A DNA stretch of 64,000 nt from contig NZ_LT699745.1 in assembly GCF_900155385.1 (NCBI RefSeq), positions 882,946-946,945 of the forward strand, given 5' to 3'. This document shows, piece by piece, positions 1 through 6,584 of the stretch. Numbering within the stretch: position 1 is the first letter of the stretch; every line of letters begins with the position of its first letter. The notes beneath the pieces were generated by a model. The model searched no databases, was not told the DNA's origin, and saw nothing but the letters and a program-made list of their open reading frames with translations. Source of the stretch: Vreelandella massiliensis (GTDB taxonomy: Bacteria; Pseudomonadota; Gammaproteobacteria; Pseudomonadales; Halomonadaceae). The translations under genes and the position numbers were made by a program.

Positions 1-2
1 CG

Positions 3-182
3 CCGCGTGGGCTGCTTGGCGCGCAGCCGTTTGCCGATCGCGCGGCGGCCAGCCGCGCCGAATACGCGTTGAAGCAACAACGCCCCGAGCAAAAACGCCG
101 TTGGGCCGCCGCGTGGCGCTGCTCCGACACCTGGGATAACGAGGAAAAAAACACCTGCCATGTTGACGTTTCACAGCGATAA
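3..182 (+). CDS. 3' end of an unidentified gene (partial)
   Basis: An open frame enters from the left edge and stops at TAA 180-182, giving about 59 residues rich in Arg, Ala, Gln and Trp. It overlaps the start of the next gene by 23 nt, which would fit translational coupling. I do not recognise the product. A second frame is also open until the stop at 137-139, so the choice of frame is uncertain. It was preferred because its composition (charged, helical, ending in a hydrophilic tail) looks more protein-like. Confidence 0.35.
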   Translation, partial: PRGLLGAQPFADRAAASRAEYALKQQRPEQKRRWAAAWRCSDTWDNEEKNTCHVDVSQR

Positions 183-1203
183 AACCAGCCTGCGCCAAGC
201 CAACACCGAACTCCACGACGGCACCCTGGTCACGCCGTTTGAGAGCCCCGAACGGGTGGCGTTGATCCTAGCCTGCCTAAAGCAGGCGCAGTTGGGTGAG
301 ATACGAGAACCGCCCGCCTTGGGATTGGCGCCGGTATTGGCGGTACACGATCGAGGCTACGTCGATTTTTTGCAAAGCTGCTGGCAGCGCTGGCAAGCGG
401 CGGGGCACGCCGGCGAGGCGATGGCGAATATCTGGCCGGCGCGCACGCTGCGCGATGACCGTATTCCTAAGTCGGTCAGCGGGCAGCTCGGCTACTACGC
501 GCTCGCAGCGGAGACGGCCATCACCGACGGCACTTTCGAGGCGGCCATGGCGAGCAAAGACGTGGCGCTCGCGGCGGTCGCGCATACGCTTGCCAGTGGC
601 GAGCCGAGCTTTGGACTTTGCCGCCCGCCGGGGCATCACGCCGCGTTTGATCAATTCGGTGGCTACTGTTTTTTCAATAATGCCGCAATCGCGGCCCAAT
701 ACGCCCGCGATGCCGGCAAGAAGCGGGTGGCGATTCTGGATGTCGATTTCCACCACGGCAATGGCACCCAGCAGATTTTCTTTGATCGCGACGACGTGCT
801 GTTTGTCTCGATTCACGGCGACCCGGCGGTGACGTTTCCCTACTATCTTGGCTACGCCGATGAAACCGGCCGTGGCCCTGGTGAAGGGTTTAACGTCAAT
901 TATCCGCTACCGCCGGGTACCGATGTCGCCACTTGGCTTGCCACGCTGGATCAGGCGCTGGCAGACATCCAGGCGTTTGATCCCGAGCTTGTGGTGATAT
1001 CGCTAGGGGTGGATATTTTCGAGGGCGACCCGATCAGCGCGTTCACGTTTAAGAATGACGACTTTGTGACCCTCGGTGAGCGCCTAGCGACGCTTAAACG
1101 ACCGACCACCTTTTTGCTGGAAGGGGGCTACGCGGTGGCAGACATCGGCGTCAATGTGGTAAACGTACTGCGTGGTTTTGGCGGCGATAGCGGTAGGGCG
1201 TAG
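160..1203 (+). CDS. Acetylpolyamine amidohydrolase / histone-deacetylase-family enzyme
   Basis: The 347-residue product belongs to the zinc-dependent arginase/HDAC fold, whose members remove acetyl groups from acetylated polyamines or lysines. The signature RPPGHHA is at about 155-161 (catalytic His159/His160). The zinc ligands are Asp196 and His198 in DVDFHHGNG, and Asp285 in SLGVDIFEGDP. The transition-state Tyr is Tyr324 in LEGGY. These positions lie one residue from those of the characterised acetylpolyamine amidohydrolase of Mycoplana, so a small acetylated amine substrate is more likely than a protein; this is inference. The ATG has only a distant GAGG (141-144), perhaps because translation is coupled to the preceding frame. 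speA lies 2.3 kb downstream, so polyamine recycling would make sense, but the genes are not in one operon. Confidence 0.88.
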   Translation: MLTFHSDKTSLRQANTELHDGTLVTPFESPERVALILACLKQAQLGEIREPPALGLAPVLAVHDRGYVDFLQSCWQRWQAAGHAGEAMANIWPARTLRDDRIPKSVSGQLGYYALAAETAITDGTFEAAMASKDVALAAVAHTLASGEPSFGLCRPPGHHAAFDQFGGYCFFNNAAIAAQYARDAGKKRVAILDVDFHHGNGTQQIFFDRDDVLFVSIHGDPAVTFPYYLGYADETGRGPGEGFNVNYPLPPGTDVATWLATLDQALADIQAFDPELVVISLGVDIFEGDPISAFTFKNDDFVTLGERLATLKRPTTFLLEGGYAVADIGVNVVNVLRGFGGDSGRA

Positions 1204-1295
1204 GATAGGGCGTAGCGATAGATGGTGCCGCGCACGGATGACTTTTGCACTAAATTCGGGCAGGCTAACGCACTCATCGCTTGGGGGAGGTTTTG

Positions 1296-1613
1296 GTGGC
1301 AGTTTACGGCGGTATACAAGCGCGTGAGCTGGGGTACTGGCTGGACGCGTTAATCAACGCAGCCTATGATCGGCGCTGCCCGCTCTCAAGCGTGCACGGC
1401 GGCTTTGCCCGTGCGCGCACTGCCCGTCAAGACCTTTTGGACATGGCCAACCGCTACCGCTGTAACCAGCAAAGCGCTGACGTCACCGCCGCCGCGCTGG
1501 GGCGCTGGTGCCAGAGCTACCTGACCGAAGAAGAGTGGTACCAGCTCACCGGTGCCCGCCTGAGTGCAAGCGATACCCCGGCGGATTGGCTGCTTCGCCA
1601 CCACGCCGGCTGA
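1296..1613 (+). CDS. Small conserved-looking hypothetical protein
   Basis: About 105 residues, with no family that I recognise. It is hydrophilic, with a Cys-containing centre, a Trp-rich second half (RWCQSYLTEEEWYQL) and no signal peptide or membrane segment. I chose the GTG at 1296 because GGGGGAGG (1283-1290) sits 5 nt upstream. A longer in-frame TTG at 1281 would include the ribosome-binding site in the gene. It follows the amidohydrolase by about 90 nt on the same strand and is closed by an intrinsic terminator at 1646-1668, so it ends that transcription unit. Codon use matches the neighbours. Confidence 0.6.
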   Translation: MAVYGGIQARELGYWLDALINAAYDRRCPLSSVHGGFARARTARQDLLDMANRYRCNQQSADVTAAALGRWCQSYLTEEEWYQLTGARLSASDTPADWLLRHHAG

Positions 1614-1645
1614 TCCCAACGATGACGATATAGCCCTCGCACAAT

Positions 1646-1668
1646 CCCACTTGCAGAGTGGGGTTTTT
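1646..1668 (+). terminator. Rho-independent terminator before ectD
   Basis: A perfect 6-bp stem (CCCACT / AGTGGG) with a 5-nt loop is followed by GTTTTT. It separates the preceding small gene from ectD, which therefore probably has its own promoter between here and 1725. Confidence 0.7.
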
Positions 1669-1738
1669 GGGCTACCCTACTGCCCGTACTACCCATTGAT
1701 TCGCGTTTAATCACAACTTTTTATAGGGGGTTGATTAG

Positions 1739-2716
1739 ATGGCAGTCAAGAACATGCCTTTCCGTAACACCACGCAAAAACAGTACAGCGAAATGACCGA
1801 CATGCCTTCCGCGCAGCGCGCGTCGGTGAAGGATGTCTACCCCACCCGTTTGAGCAAAGCGCCGGACGCGCTTTGGCAGCCTCGCCAGGACGGTGTGGTC
1901 AAAGGCCGCGAGCTTGAAGGCCCGCTGACGGCCGCGCAGCTTGACGAGTTTGAGCGCAAAGGCTTTCTGTTTATTCCCAATTTGATCAGCGGTGAAGAGC
2001 TCAAGGAGCTGCGCCAAGAGATGACGGCGCTGCTGGAAGAGGACGCCTTCCGCGGCCGCGATTTCAGCGTCACCGAGCCGAAAAGCCAGGAAATTCGCTC
2101 GCTGTTTGCCGTGCATTTTCTTTCCCAGCGGCTTGGCGAGCTGGCGAAAGATGAGCGCTTCGCGGGTGCGGCGCGTCAAATTATCGGCGCCGACCCTTAC
2201 GTGCATCAGTCGCGGATTAACTACAAGCCGGGTTTTGCCGGCAAGGGCTTTAACTGGCACTCCGATTTTGAGACCTGGCACGCCGAAGATGGCATGCCGC
2301 GCATGCACGCGGTCAGCGCCTCGTTGATTCTGACGAAAAACCACGAGTTTAACGGCCCGCTGATGCTTATCCCCGGCTCCCACGAGAAGTTCGTGCCGTG
2401 TCTGGGGGAGACCCCCGAGGATAACCACAAAAGCTCGCTGAAAGCCCAAGAGGTAGGCGTGCCCGGCCCACAAGCGCTTACCGAGCTGGTCAAGGAGCAC
2501 GGCATTGAAGCGCCGAAAGGCGAGGCTGGGGGCCTTCTGCTGTTTGACTGCAACGTGCTGCACGCCTCCAACGCCAACCTCTCGCCGGACCCGCGAAGCA
2601 ACGTGTTCTTCGTCTATAACCGTCCAGATAACCGCTGCCAAGCGCCGTTTGCCGCGCCCAAGCAGCGCCCGAGCTTCCTGGCGCACCAGCCCGGTGAGCA
2701 GTGGACGCCTGAATAA
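1739..2716 (+). CDS. ectD: Ectoine hydroxylase (ectoine 5-hydroxylase)
   Basis: This Fe(II)/2-oxoglutarate dioxygenase converts the compatible solute ectoine to 5-hydroxyectoine in the cytoplasm. The 325-residue length is typical. The iron facial triad is visible as His174 and Asp176 in FNWHSDFETWH and His275 in CNVLHASNAN. The segment around FNWHSDFETWHAEDGMP is the family signature. AGGGGG at 1725-1730 sits 8 nt before the ATG. ectABC is not in the window; in Halomonas ectD is usually apart from ectABC, so this is the normal arrangement. It is probably monocistronic. This gene is the strongest pointer to a halophilic host. I see no convincing osmotic promoter. Confidence 0.96.
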   Translation: MAVKNMPFRNTTQKQYSEMTDMPSAQRASVKDVYPTRLSKAPDALWQPRQDGVVKGRELEGPLTAAQLDEFERKGFLFIPNLISGEELKELRQEMTALLEEDAFRGRDFSVTEPKSQEIRSLFAVHFLSQRLGELAKDERFAGAARQIIGADPYVHQSRINYKPGFAGKGFNWHSDFETWHAEDGMPRMHAVSASLILTKNHEFNGPLMLIPGSHEKFVPCLGETPEDNHKSSLKAQEVGVPGPQALTELVKEHGIEAPKGEAGGLLLFDCNVLHASNANLSPDPRSNVFFVYNRPDNRCQAPFAAPKQRPSFLAHQPGEQWTPE

Positions 2717-2824
2717 ACGCGCGTTCACGCAAAAATCGGGGTATAGCACTATTGCCATGGTGGGGTAGACTGTTGCGTCCGCCGTGAAGCGGCGGCACGC
2801 ATCAGGAGAAGGAGACGACCCACC

Positions 2825-3490
2825 ATGCGCTTTGTTCCCCACTTTACCGATGGCCAGGCGTTTTCCCAGCCGCTAGGCAAAATCGTCTGTATCGGCCGCA
2901 ACTACGCTGATCACGCCAAAGAGCTGGACAACCCCGTGCCCACCGAGCCGCTTCTGTTTATCAAGCCGGCCACCAGCGCGGTGGATTTGCGCGAGCCGCT
3001 CAATCCGCCGTTTTCGCGCGGGGAGGTTCATTACGAGATCGAATTGGCGCTGCTGGTGGGGGATACCTTGACCGATGCCACCCAGGACGAAGCCCAACGC
3101 GCCATCGTCGGCATTGGCCTGGCGATGGACTTAACCCTGCGCGATGTGCAAACCCAGCTCAAAGAGAAAGGGCACCCGTGGGAAATCGCCAAAGGGTTTG
3201 ACGGTGCCTGCCCGCTATCGCCGTTTTTGCCCCTAGAGCGTGTCCCCAACTGGAACGCGCTTGCCTTCACCTTGGAGATCGACGGCGAAGAGCGTCAACG
3301 CGGCGAAGGGGCCGACATGATTTTCCCCGTGCCCACGCTGGTGGCGGAAATGAGCCGCCACTTCACCCTGGAGCCGGGGGATGTGATCTTGACCGGCACC
3401 CCGGTGGGAGTGGGCGAACTCCCCCGCGGTGCCAAGCTCAAAATGACGCTCACCGGCGGGCTGGAAATCACCGGCAGCGTAGTGGAGTAA
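2825..3490 (+). CDS. Fumarylacetoacetate hydrolase family protein (FAHD1/YcgM-like)
   Basis: The 221-residue single-domain FAH-fold enzyme resembles YcgM/FAHD1, whose members hydrolyse acylpyruvates or tautomerise/decarboxylate oxaloacetate. The divalent-metal ligands are visible as Glu71 and Glu73 in HYEIELALL and Asp102 in LAMDLTLRD. Near the C-terminus, the segment DVILTGTPVGVG is characteristic of the family. The start is supported by a strong purine-rich site (AGGAGAAGGAG) just upstream. It stands alone between ectD and the convergent speA, so the context does not reveal the substrate. The exact reaction cannot be assigned from sequence. Confidence 0.88.
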   Translation: MRFVPHFTDGQAFSQPLGKIVCIGRNYADHAKELDNPVPTEPLLFIKPATSAVDLREPLNPPFSRGEVHYEIELALLVGDTLTDATQDEAQRAIVGIGLAMDLTLRDVQTQLKEKGHPWEIAKGFDGACPLSPFLPLERVPNWNALAFTLEIDGEERQRGEGADMIFPVPTLVAEMSRHFTLEPGDVILTGTPVGVGELPRGAKLKMTLTGGLEITGSVVE

Positions 3491-3499
3491 GCGTTACTT

Positions 3500-3551
3500 A
3501 AGTCTGTTCAAGCGCGTTACTCAAGCACGTCATTCAAGTGCGTCATTCAAG
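3500..3551. repeat. Four degenerate 13-bp tandem repeats
   Basis: Successive 13-mers ending in TCAAG run from 3500: AAGTCTGTTCAAG, CGCGTTACTCAAG, CACGTCATTCAAG, TGCGTCATTCAAG. The last two differ by only two bases. The array fills the gap between two convergent genes, and the final copy supplies the stop codon and last codons of speA. Confidence 0.6.
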
Positions 3552-5462
3552 ATAGGTATAGCCGCTTAGGCCGTCGCTTAAGCTTTGGGCGAAGTGGGTC
3601 TGCTCATGCGCGGAGAAGCCGCTGGCGGTGAGCTGGTCCATCAGTTTCTTTTTCAGCACCTCGGCGTCGAAATTGACGTAGGCCAGCACGTCGGCCACCC
3701 GGTCGCCCGCCACGGGGTTGGAGAGCATCCACTCGCCGTTAGCGTCGAGGGCGGCGTCGATGGAGTCGGTATCGCCGAACAGGTTGTGCAAGTCGCCCAG
3801 AATCTCCTGGTAGGCGCCGACCAGGAAGAAGCCTAGCCAGCGCTCCTCACCGTTGACCCACTCGGGCAGTGGCAGGGTGCTCTCCACCCCTTGGCCATCC
3901 ACGTAGTGATCGATACGCCCGTCAGAGTCGCAGGTGATGTCCTGAATCACCGCGCGGCGCGTGGGAGGCTGGTCGAGCCCCGAAAGCGGCAGCACCGGGA
4001 AAATCTGTTCAATGCCCCAAATATCGGGTACCGATTGAAACAGCGAGAAATTGACGAACAGTTTGTCGGCGAGTTTCTCGGCAAGCTCATCTTGAATCTC
4101 GCGGTGGGCGCGGTTGCGGCTATCCAGCTGCGCGCGCAGCCGTGCGCAAGCGGCGGTATACACGCGTTCACCCTCGGCGCGCGCGGTGACGCTGCTAAGC
4201 CCCATGACAAAGCGTTCTTGCAGCTCGCTGATAGCATGGAGCAAGTCATGCCACGCCTCGACCAGCACCCGCGGCTCTTGCGCTTCTTCAAGCCGCTCAA
4301 ACACCTGCCACAGCGTCTCAACGTAAGCGTCGTCAAGGGCCTGGCGCTCGGGCGGGGTGGCATCGATGCGCTCTTCGTCGATCACGTTGGTGATCAGCAC
4401 CGCATGATGGGCGGTCAGCGCGCGGCCGGATTCGCTAATCAGGTGCGGCTGCGTAAGCCCTTGCTCCTGACATAGCTGGGCGAAGGCGTGAACCACATTG
4501 CGGGCGTACTCGGCCATGGAGTAGTTGGCCGAGCAGAAACTGCGCGAGCGGGTGCCTTCGTAGTCGACCCCCAGGCCCCCGCCAACATCCACGGTATCCA
4601 CCGGCGCGCCGAGCTCGACCAGGCTTTGGTAGAAGCGCGCGCACTCGCGCAGGCCGCGCTGAATGTCGCGGATATTGGCGATCTGCGAGCCCAGGTGGAA
4701 GTGCACCAGCTGCAGGCTGGCCAGCGCATCGCGCTCGCGCAGGGTCTCGACAACCTGCAAAATCTGGCTCGCCGTAAGGCCGAACTTGGATTTCTCGCCG
4801 CCGGTATTTTGCCATTTGCCTTTACCCACCGAGGCCAACCGCGCGCGTAGGCCAATGCGCGGGCGCACCTCCAGCGCTTTTGCCTCCTCCAGAATCAGCT
4901 CAAGCTCGGAAAGCTTCTCCACCACCAGGTAGACCCGGTGGCCGAGCTTCTCGCCGAGCAGCGCCAAACGCACGTACTCGCGGTCTTTGTAGCCGTTGCA
5001 CACGATCAGCGACGAGCCGCTATCCGATAGCGCCAGCACCGCCAAAAGCTCGGGTTTACTGCCGGCTTCAAGCCCTACGCGGCCGTGGCCGCGCTCGCTG
5101 GTGGCGAGAATCTCCTCCACCACGCGGCGCTGCTGGTTGACCTTGATCGGGTAGACCGCCGTGTAGCCGGCGCTGTAGTCGGCCTCCTGCATCGCTTGGT
5201 CGAACGCACCGCACAGCTGCTCCACGCGGTCGTGCAGGATGTCGCTAAAGCGCACCAGCACTGGCAGGCGCAGCCCGGCGCTTTGTAGCTGATGCACCAG
5301 GCCCGTCAGCGGCAGCGCAGGACCGTTCGTCTCGCTGCCGTGGGGGCGCACCAGGGTTTGACCGCCCTCGTCCACGTCGAAGTAGCCGCTGCCCCACTGA
5401 TCGATATTCCAAGTGCGCCGAGCGCGCAGGGTGGGGCTTGCGGCGGAGGCCATATAACTCAT
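3543..5462 (-). CDS. speA: Biosynthetic arginine decarboxylase
   Basis: This PLP-dependent fold-III enzyme makes agmatine from arginine, the first step of the arginine route to putrescine. The 639-residue length is typical of SpeA. The PLP lysine is Lys107 in YPIKVNQQ. The glycine-rich phosphate-binding segment VDVGGGLGVDYEG and the later RLEEAQEPR region match the family. The ATG overlaps the stop of the upstream homoserine-kinase gene in ATGA (5459-5462) and has GAGG 8 nt upstream, so the two are coupled. Because that upstream gene is frameshifted, ribosomes may terminate early and lower SpeA translation; this is inference. Its last codons fall inside a 13-bp repeat array. Confidence 0.96.
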   Translation of the reverse strand: MSYMASAASPTLRARRTWNIDQWGSGYFDVDEGGQTLVRPHGSETNGPALPLTGLVHQLQSAGLRLPVLVRFSDILHDRVEQLCGAFDQAMQEADYSAGYTAVYPIKVNQQRRVVEEILATSERGHGRVGLEAGSKPELLAVLALSDSGSSLIVCNGYKDREYVRLALLGEKLGHRVYLVVEKLSELELILEEAKALEVRPRIGLRARLASVGKGKWQNTGGEKSKFGLTASQILQVVETLRERDALASLQLVHFHLGSQIANIRDIQRGLRECARFYQSLVELGAPVDTVDVGGGLGVDYEGTRSRSFCSANYSMAEYARNVVHAFAQLCQEQGLTQPHLISESGRALTAHHAVLITNVIDEERIDATPPERQALDDAYVETLWQVFERLEEAQEPRVLVEAWHDLLHAISELQERFVMGLSSVTARAEGERVYTAACARLRAQLDSRNRAHREIQDELAEKLADKLFVNFSLFQSVPDIWGIEQIFPVLPLSGLDQPPTRRAVIQDITCDSDGRIDHYVDGQGVESTLPLPEWVNGEERWLGFFLVGAYQEILGDLHNLFGDTDSIDAALDANGEWMLSNPVAGDRVADVLAYVNFDAEVLKKKLMDQLTASGFSAHEQTHFAQSLSDGLSGYTYLE

Positions 5463-6458
5463 TGGCGAACCTCGGGGATCGGCAGCGCGCCGTGCTTAAG
5501 GCGCGCGTGCAAAATGGTGCGAAAGCGCTCCGGGTCGTGGGGCGTCAAGTCGTGCGCGGGCGGGTCGACGTAGACGACCAAAAGCCGCGAGAGCCAGTAG
5601 CGCAGCGCGGTCATGCGCAGCATTACCGGCCAGAGCTTGCGCTCATCGCGGGAGAGCGGGCGGCGCGTCTGGTAGGCGCTTAGAATCGCGTCGTGGCGCT
5701 CGGCGTTTAAGCGTCCATCGGCGTCGGAGGCCCAGTCGTTGATCACGATCGCCAGATCGAAGAGCAGATCGCCGGTGCAGCCGTTGTAAAAATCAATCAT
5801 GCCGCCGAGCCGGTCGCCGTCGAACAGGGTGTTATCGCGGAACAGGTCGCCGTGAATCGCGCCATGCGGCAACTCGCCGTGCTGACTGAACGCGGTTTCG
5901 AAGTCGTCGACCTCGTTTTTCATCAGCGTTTGGTCATCGGGGCTTAAATAGGTCAGCACCTTATGATGCATGGCCCTTAGCCAGTGCAGATCCCGGGGGT
6001 TGGGACGATGACCGGGGAAGTGCTGCGACACCACGTGCATTCGCCCCAGGGTATCGCCGAGTGCTCGGCACTGCGCGAGGTTGGGGGCTTCGGGGTGGCG
6101 GCCGGGCAGGCGCGGAAAGAGCAGCGCCGGCTTGCCGGCCAGGGTGTGCAGCGCCACGCCCTCGCGGTCGTGTACCGGCCAGGGTGTGCAGCGCCACGCC
6201 CTCGCGGTCGTGTACCGTGCCGGGCACCGGCAGGCGGTGCTCGTCGAGGTAGTCGAGAAGGTCGACAAAAAACGGCAGCTCCTCGTGCTCACCCTGCTCA
6301 AAGAGCGTCAATACCAGCTCGCGGCGGTCGGTGGTGACAAAAAAGGTGGAATTTTCCGTGCCGCCCGCCACGCCCTGAAGGGCGGTAAAGCGGCCAACGT
6401 CGAACTTGTCCAAAAACGCTGCGACCTGTGCGTCGCTAAGCGGAGTGAATACAGCCAT
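5459..6458 (-). pseudogene. thrB: Homoserine kinase, disrupted by a 40-bp tandem duplication
   Basis: The gene encodes the choline-kinase-like (HSK2) homoserine kinase that phosphorylates homoserine for threonine synthesis. Starting at ATG 6458, the frame reads a normal N-terminus (MAVFTPLSDAQ...) down to VHDREGVALHTLAG. A direct 40-bp duplication (6135-6217) then shifts it, and the remaining two thirds, including the catalytic segment HGAIHGDLFRDNTLF and IDFYNGCTGDLLFD, lie in another frame. Deleting one copy gives exactly 320 codons (319 residues), the usual family length, joined as HTLAGKPALLFPRLPGRH. As read, the protein would be truncated soon after residue 95 of normal sequence. It could be a real mutation, a reversible slippage event or an assembly error. 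Confidence 0.9.
6135..6217. repeat. 40-bp tandem duplication inside thrB
   Basis: A 43-nt stretch at 6135-6177 recurs without a mismatch at 6175-6217, a period of 40 bp. Since 40 is not a multiple of three, the second copy shifts the thrB frame. The absence of any divergence between copies points to a very recent event or an artefact. Confidence 0.95.
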
Positions 6459-6584
6459 GAGAGTCTCGCCCAGGTTGCTAAGCCCTCTATTGTAGCGGCT
6501 TGGGGCGTCACTTGGCAGCGCCTGGGGCGCCGATTGCGTTATGATGGGGGCAATTTTTACCGCAAGATAACTAAGGTGGACAAC

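Noticed and set aside
1696-1725. TTGATT-N18-TTTATA promoter-like pair before ectD
   Set aside because: Transcription would start after the ribosome-binding site at 1725-1730, so it cannot make the ectD message with its leader.
2779-2795. Hairpin CCGCCG / CGGCGG between ectD and the FAH gene
   Set aside because: No T run follows, and it lies in the short leader of the FAH gene; insufficient for a terminator or riboswitch.
1721-2842. Long frame antisense to ectD
   Set aside because: Arg/Leu/Ala/His-rich shadow of a confidently assigned gene; the same applies to the long antisense frames over polA (8319-9386), fbpA (9385-10425) and metE (46330-47178).
6512-6545. TTGGCA and TATGAT upstream of polA as a promoter
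   Set aside because: The spacing is 22 bp, too long for a sigma-70 promoter.
6081-6584. N-terminal extension of the polA frame
   Set aside because: It is the shadow of thrB on the other strand; MARAPIVLVDGSSYLYRA at 6585 is the family N-terminus and has a ribosome site.
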